This document shows, in pieces, positions 44,109 to 53,060 of a DNA stretch of 64,000 bases (its first letter is position 1; each line of letters starts with the position of its first letter). Position numbers and translations under genes: made by a program. Source of the DNA: Palsa-504 sp963839095 (GTDB lineage Bacteria; Actinomycetota; Actinomycetes; Streptosporangiales; Streptosporangiaceae); NCBI GenBank assembly GCA_963839095.1, contig CAWIUF010000018.1:213452-277451 (forward strand), written 5' to 3'. Under the pieces are notes generated by a model that saw only the letters and a program-made list of their open reading frames with translations, did not search any database and had not been told where the DNA came from.

Positions 44109-45023
44109 TCAGACGTCCTCCCCGGTAACCGCGCGGAACACCTCGGACAGGCGGCGGGTGGCGAAGGTGAAGTGCTCGACCCGCCCAGCCGCCCGGGCCG
44201 TGTCGAGGACCCGCTGGGAATCGGCGCCCGCCGCCAGGGCGAGCAGCACCGTGCCCGCGTCCACCCGCTCGATCGTGGCGACCTCCGGATCCAGCGGCCG
44301 GGCCCAGTCTCCGGCCGGGTCGCCGGCCACCCGGACCTCCAGCCGCGGCCGGTCGCCGCGTTCCAGGTCGGCCACCGCGCCCTGGGCCACGGCCCGGCCG
44401 CGGTAGATGATCGCGACCGACTCGCAGATGTCCTCGACCAGGTCGAGCTGATGGCTGGAGAACACCACGGTGACCCCGGCGCGGGCCCGTTCGGCCAGGA
44501 TCTCGGTCATGTCGTCGACGCCGCCCGGGTCCAGGCCGGCGAACGGCTCGTCGAGCACGAGCAGTTCCGGGTCGTGCATCAGCGCGGCGGCCAGCTGCAC
44601 CCGCTGCTGGTTGCCGTGCGACAGCGCCTCGAGCTTGGCCGATTCCCGGCCCGCCAGGCCCAGCCGCCCGATCCAGTTCCGCGCGGCGGCGCGCGCCGCG
44701 GGCGCGGTCATGTCGTGCAGGCGGCCCAGGTACTCCAGCTGCTCCAGGATCTGCATGCCCGGGTAGAGGCCGCGTTCCTCCGGCATATAGCCGAACCGGT
44801 GCCTGGCCTGCTCGGTGACCGGCTCGCCGCGCCAGCGGACCTGGCCGGCCTCCAGCGCCACCACGCCGAAGATGGCGCGCATGGTAGTGGTCTTGCCGGC
44901 CCCGTTCGGCCCCAGGAAGCCGAAGACCTGGCCGGGCGGGACGCTGAAGGTCAGTCCGTCCAGCGCCACCACCGAGCCGAACCGGCGCTTGAGGTCGATC
45001 AGCTCCAGGGATGCCTCGGTCAC
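44109..45023 (-). CDS. ABC transporter ATP-binding protein
   Basis: The protein is 304 residues from GTG 45023, which overlaps the methyltransferase stop as GTGA. Walker A GPNGAGKTTT, Q-loop region, signature LSHGNQQRVQLAAAL and Walker B LLVLDEPFAGLDP are all present, with SSHQLDLVEDICE as switch. The C-terminal extension matches NatA/DrrA-type exporters. It works with the permease encoded next. Confidence 0.9.
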   Translation of the reverse strand: MTEASLELIDLKRRFGSVVALDGLTFSVPPGQVFGFLGPNGAGKTTTMRAIFGVVALEAGQVRWRGEPVTEQARHRFGYMPEERGLYPGMQILEQLEYLGRLHDMTAPAARAAARNWIGRLGLAGRESAKLEALSHGNQQRVQLAAALMHDPELLVLDEPFAGLDPGGVDDMTEILAERARAGVTVVFSSHQLDLVEDICESVAIIYRGRAVAQGAVADLERGDRPRLEVRVAGDPAGDWARPLDPEVATIERVDAGTVLLALAAGADSQRVLDTARAAGRVEHFTFATRRLSEVFRAVTGEDV

Positions 45024-46039
45024 TGTGCCACCTGAACCACCGGGCCGGCCCCGTGCAGCCGCTCGGCGGCGAGATCGGCGAAGGCCGGGTCGGTTTCGGC
45101 GGTGAAGGCGCGGCGGCCCAGCGCGACCGCCGCCACCGAGGCCGAGCACAGGCCGCCGAACGGCTCCCACACCACGTCACCGGGCTGGGTCACCGCCGCG
45201 ATCAGGCGTTCCATGAACTCGAGCGGCTTCTGGTTCAGGTGTGCCGAGCTGGCCGCCGTCGGGCTGTACACCCGCGGCGCGGCCCGCCGCAGGGTCCCCT
45301 TCAGCCGCTCGGTGTCGTGCAGCGGCCGGCGGGACCAGACGTTGGTGACCCCGTGCGCGTGCTGCCAGCGGTACCGCAGCGCGTCCCAGGCGGCCGCGGT
45401 GACCGGCCGCTCGCCGTCGAGCGAGTAGTAGGGCCACATCGCCGGCTGGCCGTGCGCGTTGGCGTAGGCGGCCAGCCGCTCGGTCATTTCCCCGGGCGGC
45501 CAGTACCACAGTGAGTCCTTGGTCAGGTACTTGCGGGTGGCCGCGTTCTTCACCCCGCACGCCTCGTTGGCCCGCTGCAGCGACAGCCCCGACCGGGACC
45601 ATTCGTGCCTGACCCACTGCTTGGGCGGCATCGAGCCGTCCGGCCCGGTGATGGTGAAGGTGCGCTGGTAGAAGGCGCACACCTCGGTCACGACGGGAAA
45701 CTGCCGGATGGTCTGGCCGTTCACGTTGCCCGCGATGTGCGCCAGGCCCTTGTCCCAGACGATGAGCTGGACGTAGTCCCAGCCGTGTTCGGCGAGCACC
45801 GGGTGAACGTTAGCCCAGCCGAGCTCGGTATTCCAGAACCACAGCGTGGTAGCCGGGCTGGCGGCCGCCGACCAGGCCGCGATGTGCGGCCGGTACCAGT
45901 GCGGGAGGGCGCTGGGGCCGATGGTGTCGCCGTGGAATCCGCGGACGCCGTAGGCGCCGTCGCTGATGATCGTCGCGGGGGCTGGCCAGTCCGGGTAGGC
46001 ATCGAGCACATCACCACGGAACAGGTCAAACCCTCTCAT
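45020..46039 (-). CDS. Orphan DNA methyltransferase (N4/N6 amino type)
   Basis: The protein is 339 residues with the beta-class order: catalytic region first (IISDGAYGVRGFHGD in place of the usual DPPY), then TLWFWNTELGWANVHPVL and VIWDKG-like strands, and AdoMet motif I last (AHLNQKPLEFMERLIAAVTQ, then GDVVWEPFGGLCS). It should methylate an exocyclic amino group of A or C. No restriction enzyme gene is adjacent. It lies 3 nt after SdaA and overlaps the ABC ATPase, an odd operon position. Confidence 0.8.
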   Translation of the reverse strand: MRGFDLFRGDVLDAYPDWPAPATIISDGAYGVRGFHGDTIGPSALPHWYRPHIAAWSAAASPATTLWFWNTELGWANVHPVLAEHGWDYVQLIVWDKGLAHIAGNVNGQTIRQFPVVTEVCAFYQRTFTITGPDGSMPPKQWVRHEWSRSGLSLQRANEACGVKNAATRKYLTKDSLWYWPPGEMTERLAAYANAHGQPAMWPYYSLDGERPVTAAAWDALRYRWQHAHGVTNVWSRRPLHDTERLKGTLRRAAPRVYSPTAASSAHLNQKPLEFMERLIAAVTQPGDVVWEPFGGLCSASVAAVALGRRAFTAETDPAFADLAAERLHGAGPVVQVAQ

Positions 46040-46042
46040 GGG

Positions 46043-47440
46043 CTAGCACTCTATGACGTTGACGGCGAGTCCGCCGCGCGAAGTCTCCTTGTATTTGTCC
46101 AGCATGTCGCGACCGGTGGCGCGCATGGTGTCGATGGCCTTGTCGAGCGAGACGAAGTGGCGCCCGTCGCCGCGCAGGGCCATCCGGGCCGCGTTGATGG
46201 CGGTGACGGAGGCGACCGCGTTCCGCTCGATGCACGGCACCTGGACCAGGCCGCCGATCGGGTCACAGGTGAGCCCCAGGTTGTGCTCGATGCCGATCTC
46301 GGCGGCGTTCTCCACCTGCTCCGGCGTGCCGCCGAGCAGCTCGGCCAGCGCGCCGGCCGCCATCGAGCAGGCCGACCCCACCTCGCCCTGGCAGCCGACC
46401 TCGGCCCCGGAGATGGACGCGTTCTCCTTGAACAGGGTCCCGATGGCGGTCGCGGTCAGCAGGAAGCGGGCGACGCCGTCGGCGGACGCGCCGGGCACGA
46501 ACCGGTCGTAGTAGTGCAGCACGGCGGGGACGATGCCGGCCGCGCCGTTGGTGGGCGCGGTCACCACCCGGCCGCCCGCCGCGTTCTCCTCGTTGACCGC
46601 GAGCGCGTACAGCGTCACCCAGTCCATCGCCCGCAGCGGGTCGTCGCCGTCACGCTCGCAGGTGAGCTGGCGGAACAGCCGCGGCGCGCGCCGCGGCACC
46701 TTCAGGCCGCCGGGCAGCATGCCATCGGTGCGGCAGCCGCGCTCCACGCAGGCCTGCATGACCTGCCACAGCTCGGCTAGCCCGGCCCGGACCTCGGCGG
46801 CGGTCCGGCCGAGCGCCTGCTCGTTGGCCAGCATGATCCCGGAGATGGGCAGTCCGCTCGCCCGGGCGTGCGCGAGCAGTTCCTCGCCGGTGGTGAACGG
46901 GTAGGGCACCTCCGGCCCGTTGCCGGCGGCACGGCCGGACCCGGACTCGTCCTGGGCGGCCTTGGCCTGCGTCTCGTCGTTGACGAAGCCGCCGCCGATC
47001 GAGTAGTAGTCCCGCTCGCGCAGGGTCGCGCCGCTGGCGTCACAGGCGGTGAACCGCATCCCGTTCGGGTGGTAGCCGAGCTTTTTCCGGCGGTTGAACT
47101 CCAGGTTCTTGCCCAGGGTGAAGGGGATCTCGTGCTCGCCCAGCAGCCGGATCGTGCCGTGCTGCTTGATGGCCTCGAGGCGCCCCGGTATCGCGTCCAC
47201 GTCGACGGTGGCGGGCTCCTCGCCTTCCAGCCCGAGCAGGACGGCCTTGTCGCTGCCGTGCCCCGGGCCGGTCAGGCCGAGCGAGCCGTACAGGGCCACC
47301 TGGACCGTTTCCACGCCGGGCAGCAGGCCGTCGTCGCGCAGGCCCCGGGCGAACATCCCGGCCGCCTTCATCGGGCCGACGGTGTGCGAGCTGGACGGGC
47401 CGATGCCCACTTTGAATAGGTCAAAGACGCTGATCGCCAT
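46043..47440 (-). CDS. sdaA: L-serine ammonia-lyase
   Basis: The protein is 465 residues, single-chain type. The signature GIGPSSSHTVGPM is near the N-terminus, and NGAAGIVPAVLHYY, SGAEVGCQGEVGSACSMAAG and HNLGLTCDPIGGLVQVPCIE supply the cysteines for the 4Fe-4S cluster. It converts L-serine to pyruvate and ammonia. The upstream neighbour is PurU, and across the divergent IclR gene lies the methylamine-type cluster. Removing serine formed from glycine plus methylene-THF would be its logical job here. Confidence 0.95.
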   Translation of the reverse strand: MAISVFDLFKVGIGPSSSHTVGPMKAAGMFARGLRDDGLLPGVETVQVALYGSLGLTGPGHGSDKAVLLGLEGEEPATVDVDAIPGRLEAIKQHGTIRLLGEHEIPFTLGKNLEFNRRKKLGYHPNGMRFTACDASGATLRERDYYSIGGGFVNDETQAKAAQDESGSGRAAGNGPEVPYPFTTGEELLAHARASGLPISGIMLANEQALGRTAAEVRAGLAELWQVMQACVERGCRTDGMLPGGLKVPRRAPRLFRQLTCERDGDDPLRAMDWVTLYALAVNEENAAGGRVVTAPTNGAAGIVPAVLHYYDRFVPGASADGVARFLLTATAIGTLFKENASISGAEVGCQGEVGSACSMAAGALAELLGGTPEQVENAAEIGIEHNLGLTCDPIGGLVQVPCIERNAVASVTAINAARMALRGDGRHFVSLDKAIDTMRATGRDMLDKYKETSRGGLAVNVIEC

Positions 47441-47468
47441 TGATGCGCCCTTATTTCCGGTTGGGGTA

Positions 47469-48371
47469 TCAGTGAAAGACTACGGTCCGGTCGCCGTTGA
47501 GCAAGACCCGGTGCTCCGCGTGCCAGGTCACCGCGCGCGCCAGGACCTGCGCTTCCACGTCCCGGCCGGCCTCGGTCAGGCGCTCGGGCGAGAGCGTGTG
47601 GTTGACCCGGATCACGTCCTGCTCGATGATCGGGCCCTCGTCCAGGTCCGGTGTCACGTAGTGCGCGGTGGCGCCGATCAGCTTGACGCCGCGCGCGTGG
47701 GCCTGGTGGTAGGGCTTGGCACCCTTGAAGCTCGGCAGGAAGGAGTGGTGGATGTTGATCATCCGGCCCTCCATCCGCTTGCACACCTCACCGGACAGGA
47801 TCTGCATGTAGCGGGCGAGCACGATGAGCTCGGCCCCGCTGCCGTCGATCACCTCGAGCAGCTGGCTCTCGGCGGCCGCCTTGGTCGCGGACGTCACCGG
47901 GATGTGGTGGAACGGGATCCGGTAGGACCCGGCCAGCTCGGCGAAGTCGTCGTGGTTGGACACCACGCCGGCCACGTCCACCGGCAGCGAGCCGGTCTTC
48001 CACCGGAACAGCAGGTCGTTCAGGCAGTGGCCGAGCCGCGAGACCATGATCAGGGTGCGGATCCGGGCGGCATCGTCGTGCAGCTGCCAGGACATCTGGA
48101 ACGACTCGGCGACCCAGGAGAAGCCGCGCTCGAGCTCGGCGAGCGTCTCAGCGGGCGACTCGGCCGGCGATTGGCCGGATGACTGGCCGCGTGGCGGTAC
48201 CCGGAAGTGCACCCGCATGAAGAAGCGGCCGTCCGGGCTTTCGCCGTACTGCTGACTGGCCAGGATGTTGGCCGAGTGCTGGACGAGGAAGCTGGACACC
48301 GCGTACACGATCCCCGGTTTGTCCGGGCAGGACAGCGTGAGCACGTAATCCCGGCCTGGCGCAGCGCTCAT
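47469..48371 (-). CDS. purU: Formyltetrahydrofolate deformylase
   Basis: The protein is 300 residues from ATG 48371 with GAGG upstream (GTG 48377 is possible). An N-terminal ACT domain (VLTLSCPDKPGIVYAVSSFL) is followed by the formyltransferase-like domain with SRLGHCLNDLLFRW, SNHDDF, HHIPVT and the active-site HHSFLPSFKGAKPYHQA. It hydrolyses 10-formyl-THF to formate and THF, balancing one-carbon pools when methyl groups are oxidised. It is divergent from an IclR gene, and a GTTGC-N7-GCAAC dyad lies 14 nt upstream of its start. Confidence 0.95.
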   Translation of the reverse strand: MSAAPGRDYVLTLSCPDKPGIVYAVSSFLVQHSANILASQQYGESPDGRFFMRVHFRVPPRGQSSGQSPAESPAETLAELERGFSWVAESFQMSWQLHDDAARIRTLIMVSRLGHCLNDLLFRWKTGSLPVDVAGVVSNHDDFAELAGSYRIPFHHIPVTSATKAAAESQLLEVIDGSGAELIVLARYMQILSGEVCKRMEGRMINIHHSFLPSFKGAKPYHQAHARGVKLIGATAHYVTPDLDEGPIIEQDVIRVNHTLSPERLTEAGRDVEAQVLARAVTWHAEHRVLLNGDRTVVFH

Positions 48372-48384
48372 TCTCACCTCAGCT

Positions 48385-48401
48385 GTTGCTTACTATGCAA
48401 C
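48385..48401. promoter_or_regulatory. GTTGC-N7-GCAAC dyad, site 1 (purU side)
   Basis: GTTGC (48385-48389), 7 nt, GCAAC (48397-48401). The same architecture recurs at 48584-48600. A further GCAAC half-site lies at 48416-48420. It sits in the purU 5' region and is a likely site for the adjacent IclR regulator. Confidence 0.6.
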
Positions 48402-48495
48402 AAAGATCTCCATACGCAACAATGGTGCATCATGCTCTCGTTCACGGTCAAGCCAGCGGCCCTCGCAGGAGCATCCCGGAGCGTCCTGCCGTGGT

Positions 48496-48539
48496 CTGTG
48501 TGCCACAGACTACGTTCTAACGTAGTCGGTGTGCCACCG
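48496..48539. promoter_or_regulatory. Composite triple palindrome
   Basis: Three abutting dyads: CTGTG-tgc-CACAG (48496-48508), GACTACGTT-ct-AACGTAGTC (48508-48527) and CGGTG-tgc-CACCG (48527-48539). The outer two share the direct-repeat core GTGTGCCAC. It lies mid-way in the purU-IclR divergent region. Confidence 0.6.
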
Positions 48540-48583
48540 ACGCCCTTGCGGACGGGTGAGCGGGCGGCGGACGGGGAGGTAGT

Positions 48584-48600
48584 GTTGCGCTATGGGCAAC
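48584..48600. promoter_or_regulatory. GTTGC-N7-GCAAC dyad, site 2 (iclR start)
   Basis: GTTGC (48584-48588), 7 nt, GCAAC (48596-48600). It spans the IclR ATG at 48592, so binding would block its own translation start region or promoter clearance. Same spacer length as site 1. Confidence 0.6.
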
Positions 48601-49365
48601 AGTCAGGTCGTGGCGGCGGTGCAGTCGGTGGACCGGGCGATGCGGATCCTGGAGATCCTGGCCCGGGACGGGGAGGCCGGGGTCACCGAGGTCGCGGGTG
48701 AGCTCGGGGTGCACAAGTCGACGGCGTCCCGGCTGCTCTCCGCGCTGGACTCCCGGGAACTCGTTACCCAGGACGCGGCGCGCGGGAAGTTCCGGCTCGG
48801 GGTGGGCATCGTGCGGCTGGCCGGGGCGGCCAGCGCGCGGCTCGACGTGCTGCAGGAGAGCCGGGCGGTGTGCCGGATGCTGGCTCACGAGGTGGGCGAG
48901 ACCGTGAACCTGGCCATCTTGTCCGGACGCGACGCGCTCTACCTGGATCAGGCGGCGGGCCCGGCGGCGCTCTCCCCGCACAACTGGGCCGGGCAGCGCA
49001 TCCCGCTGCACGCAACCTCGGACGGCAAGGTCCTGCTGGCCTGGCTGCCCGAAGCCGAGCAGGCGGCGTGCCTGGCGTCGCCGCTGGCCCGCTTTACCGA
49101 GCGCACGATCACCGCCGCGGCCGAGTTCCCGGCGCTGCTGGCCGAGGTGCGGCGGCGCGGCTACGCCACCGCGGTGGACGAGCTCGAGGCCGGGCTGACC
49201 GCGATCGCGGCGCCGGTCCGCGACGCCGGGGGGACCGTGATCGCCTCGATCAGCGCCTCGGGCCCGAGCTTCCGCATCCCCGCCGCCCGCGTCGAGGTGC
49301 TGGCCGCCGCCGTCCGCCGCGCCGCCGACGAAGCCTCCCGCCGCCTCGGCTGGACTACCCGCTGA
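48592..49365 (+). CDS. IclR family regulator
   Basis: The protein is 257 residues. The N-terminal winged helix reads SVDRAMRILEILARDGEAGV, then LGVHKSTASRLLSALDSREL. The C-terminal effector domain has the IclR pattern (IPLHATSDGKVLLAWLPEAE, RRRGYATAVDELEAGLTAIA). It is divergent from purU-sdaA and has matched dyads at both promoters, so it probably controls both transcripts. An effector linked to serine or methyl metabolism is inferred. Confidence 0.9.
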   Translation: MGNSQVVAAVQSVDRAMRILEILARDGEAGVTEVAGELGVHKSTASRLLSALDSRELVTQDAARGKFRLGVGIVRLAGAASARLDVLQESRAVCRMLAHEVGETVNLAILSGRDALYLDQAAGPAALSPHNWAGQRIPLHATSDGKVLLAWLPEAEQAACLASPLARFTERTITAAAEFPALLAEVRRRGYATAVDELEAGLTAIAAPVRDAGGTVIASISASGPSFRIPAARVEVLAAAVRRAADEASRRLGWTTR

Positions 49366-49413
49366 AGGCGGACGATGCTCCGCTAGGACCCGCGGCCTGC
49401 TCAAGCTCCGGGG

Positions 49414-49921
49414 TCAGTGCCATCTCGGGGCCGGAACCCGGGCGGGGTCGGCGGGCACGGGCTGGCGGGCGAGGATGTTCCTGAGCTCGATGGGTGTCGC
49501 CGTCGGGGTAGCGGTCGAGGATCGCGTCGAGGTCGCGGCGCTGGGCCGGGGTGGAGTACGAGGCCAGCTCACGCTCCAGGGCGCGGCGCTGCGGGCTGGC
49601 CTCGCCCAGGTCGCCCGGGGCCAGCAGGGCAGCCGTCAGGAACAGCATCCCGGGGATCATGATGATGCCCGGCATGCCGGTGCGCATCACGTAGCCGGCC
49701 ACCGTGAGCACTGTCCCGACGGCCAGCGGCCGCCAGCGGGGACGCACGGCGGCGGCCACCCGGAGCAGGCCGACGGCAACCAGCAGGCCGCTGATCCGGA
49801 CCCACCGGCGGATCCGGCTGGAGCGCCCGGCCCGGCTGAACCACAGGCCCCGGCCCCGGTACTGCGGGGACCGCGACGATTTCCAGATCACCACGTCCCG
49901 GCGATGCCGTCGCAACGTCAT
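49414..49921 (-). CDS. Small membrane protein, probable C-terminal frameshift
   Basis: From ATG 49921 the protein has a basic N-terminus and two or three hydrophobic segments (WVRISGLLVAVGLLRVAAAV, TGMPGIIMIPGMLFLTAALL), then a helical ALERELASYSTPAQRRDLDA. After DGDT another frame gives the more natural ending IELRNILARQP to a TGA at 49414, so one base is probably wrong near 49497; uncorrected, the frame continues to 49355. Function unknown. Confidence 0.5.
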
Positions 49922-49990
49922 CGCAGCCTCCTACATCCGCTGCCCCTACGTGTCCCCATGCTCACTCGGGCGCGGCTGCTTTGTCTACGG

Positions 49991-51446
49991 TTAGTCGCCG
50001 AGTTCGCGACGGCGGCGGGTAACGAAGTCATCGAGCTCGGCCCGGATCGCGTCGTCGAGCGGCGGCGGCTCGAAGTCCGCCAGCTGCTTGCGCCAGATCT
50101 CGCCGGCCCGGGCGGCGGTGTCCTTGGCGCCCTGCTTGAGCCAGCGCTCGAAGTTCGAGGTGGAGGAGAGCCACGGGACGCTGGAAGCAGTCGCGGAAGC
50201 GTTCCATCGTGTGCTCCGCGCCGAGGAAGTGGCCGCCGTGGCCGACCTCGGTGTGCGCGCCGAACGCCAGCGATTCCTCGGTGATCTCCAGCGGGGTGAA
50301 CTCCACCCGCAGCTCACGCAGCAGCTCGACGTCGATGATGAACTTCTCGTAACAGCTGACCAGGCCGCCTTCCAGCCAGCCGGCCGCGTGCATGACGAAG
50401 TTGGTGCCGGCCAGGAAGGTCGGCAGCAGCGTCATCAGCGCCTCGTAGGCGGACTGCGCGTCGGGCGTCTGGGACGAGTTCAGCCCGCCGCCGGTGCGGA
50501 ACGGCAGGCCGTAGTGCCGGGCCAGCTGGCCGGTGCACAGCAGGCCGATGGCCGACTCGGGGGTGCCGAACGACGGCGACCCGGACTGCATGTCGATGTT
50601 GGACAGGAACGAGCCGAAGATCACCGGGGTGCCGGGCCGGATCAGCTGGGCCAGCGCGATGCCGCTCAGCGCCTCGGCCAGCTGCTGGGCCAGCGCGGCC
50701 GGGATGGTGACCGGGGACATCGCGCCCATCAGCAGGAACGGGGTGAGTACCACCGCCTGGCCCGCGGCGCAGTACTCGAACTGGGCGTCCAGCATGCGGT
50801 CGTCCCAGCGCAGCGGCGAGTTGCAGTTGATCAGCGAGATCGTGGCCGGGGTCTGCTCGATCGAGGCCCGGCCCTTGCCGCCGAGGCCGCCGAACAAGAT
50901 CTCGGACATCTTGATGGTGTCGGCCGCGTTCGGCCCGGAGACCACGTTGCCCATGTAGAACTTGTCGGTCAGCGTCTGCAGCGCGTAGGTCATGTCCAGG
51001 TGCCGGGAGTCCAGCGGGGTGTCGTTCGGCTCGCAGATGATGCCGCCGGCCGAGTCGAGCTCCGGGTAGGCCTGGGCCAGGCTGGCCAGCTGGCGGAAGT
51101 CCTGCATGGTGGCGTCGCGGCGGACGTCGCCCTCGCGGACGAACGGGCAGCCGTACACCCCGCTGAACACCATGTGGTCGCCGCCGATGTGCACGTTGTT
51201 GGCCGGGTTGCGGGCCTGCACGTCGAACTCGCGGGGCGCCTTGGCCACCTGCTCCAGGACGAAGTCCGGGTCGAGCTTGACCACGTCGCCGTCGACCTGC
51301 TGCCCGGCCTTGGCGAACAGCTCGACCGCCTCGGGCTTGGCGAACTGGATGCCGATCTCGGAGACGATCCGGCGCCAGCCGCGCTCGAGGACCGCGATCG
51401 AGTCGGCGGAGAGGATCTCGTACCGCGGCATCTTGTTCACGAACAT
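49991..51446 (-). CDS. MttB-family corrinoid methyltransferase, non-pyrrolysine, frameshifted
   Basis: The long frame from ATG 51446 shows the trimethylamine-methyltransferase barrel: MVFSGVYGCPFVREGDVRRD, TPATISLINCNSPLRWDDRM, GTPVIFGSFLSNIDMQSGSP and RTGGGLNSSQTPDAQS. One extra base near 50185 shifts it, and the second frame ends FERWLKQGAKDTAARAGEIW to TAG 49991. The repaired protein has about 485 residues. No in-frame amber codon exists in the barrel, so it is the pyrrolysine-independent class that includes glycine betaine methyltransferase MtgB. It should pass a methyl group from a quaternary amine to the corrinoid protein encoded across the divergent promoter. Confidence 0.85.
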
Positions 51447-51533
51447 TTTTCGACGTCACCAAGCCTTTGCGGACGGAGCAGCAGCAACTTGACCGATCTT
51501 AGACCCGGACCCTACGATCACATAGTAGAACTC

Positions 51534-51552
51534 GGTCCCATAAAGTGGAACC
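51534..51552. promoter_or_regulatory. Dyad before the second IclR gene
   Basis: GGTCCCA-taaag-TGGAACC, 7-bp arms with one mismatch and a 5-nt centre, ends one base before ATG 51554 and lies between mttB and the iclR-corrinoid operon. The centre contains CATAAAG, possibly the -10 of a leaderless message. Likely operator of the IclR protein it precedes. Confidence 0.5.
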
Positions 51553-51553
51553 T

Positions 51554-52360
51554 ATGGACGAACGGACACCCTCACCGCCGATGAGCAACCAGAGCGGCAC
51601 CCAGGCCGTGGACCGGGCGGCTCGCCTGCTCGCGGAGGTCGTGCACTCAAGCGACCCGATGACGTTCACCGGGCTGAGCGCGGCCACCGGCCTGGCCAAG
51701 TCGACCACCTCCCGGCTGCTGCTGGCGCTGGAGCGCAACGGCCTGGTCCGGCGGGACGACCACGGCCGGTTCCTGCCGGGCGAGATGTTCGTCAGCTTCG
51801 CCTGGCGCGGCGGGGCCGAGGCCGGCCTGGTCGCGGTGGCCCAGCCGTTCCTCGAGCGGCTCGGCAAGGCGACCGGCGAGACGATCAACCTGGGCGTGGC
51901 CAGCAACGGCATGGTCGAGCAGATCGCCCAGGTCGACAGCACGTTCCTGATCGGCGGCACCAACTGGATCGGCATGTCGGTCCCGCTGCACTGCTCCGCG
52001 CTGGGCAAGGTGCTGCTGGCCTTCGGCGCGGCCCAGCTGCCCGGCGGCGCGCTCGAGCGGCGCACCGACAAGACCGTCACCAGCGACGTGGCGCTGCGGG
52101 CCGAGCTGGGCACGGTGCGGACCCGCGGCTACGCGGTGACCGACGAGGAACTCGAACCCGGGCTGATCGCGGTGGCCACCCCGATCCGCGGCTACGACGG
52201 GGCCGTGGTCGCGGCGCTGTCGGTGTCGGCCCCCACGAACAGGTTGAGCCGGGACGGCGTGCCGGCCATCGCCGGGTACTGCGCGGAGGAGGCGGCCGGA
52301 CTGTCCGCCGTCCTCGGCTACCGGCAGCGAGGTGCCAAGCAGACCAGGAAGGCAGGGTGA
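51554..52360 (+). CDS. IclR family regulator of the corrinoid cluster
   Basis: The protein is 268 residues from ATG 51554 (GTG 51545 and ATG 51581 are alternatives). The winged helix reads AVDRAARLLAEVV and LAKSTTSRLLLALERNGLVR. The effector domain has IGMSVPLHCSALGKVLLAFG and RTRGYAVTDEELEPGLIAVA. It is the first gene of the plus-strand operon: its TGA stop directly precedes the GTG of the corrinoid protein. It is divergent from mttB and so well placed to sense the methylated substrate and control both sides. Confidence 0.9.
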   Translation: MDERTPSPPMSNQSGTQAVDRAARLLAEVVHSSDPMTFTGLSAATGLAKSTTSRLLLALERNGLVRRDDHGRFLPGEMFVSFAWRGGAEAGLVAVAQPFLERLGKATGETINLGVASNGMVEQIAQVDSTFLIGGTNWIGMSVPLHCSALGKVLLAFGAAQLPGGALERRTDKTVTSDVALRAELGTVRTRGYAVTDEELEPGLIAVATPIRGYDGAVVAALSVSAPTNRLSRDGVPAIAGYCAEEAAGLSAVLGYRQRGAKQTRKAG

Positions 52361-53031
<671 letters not shown>

Positions 53032-53060
53032 ATACAAACGCGCCGAAGGGGAACCAGCCC

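Noticed and set aside
49991..51446. Pyrrolysine (in-frame amber) in the MttB homologue
   Set aside because: The barrel frame is open with no TAG; the break near 50185 is a frameshift, so it belongs to the non-pyrrolysine class.
48378..51553. Cobalamin, glycine or SAM riboswitch upstream of the demethylation genes
   Set aside because: The intergenic regions contain protein-type dyads but none of the conserved riboswitch cores I would recognise, and the gaps are too short.
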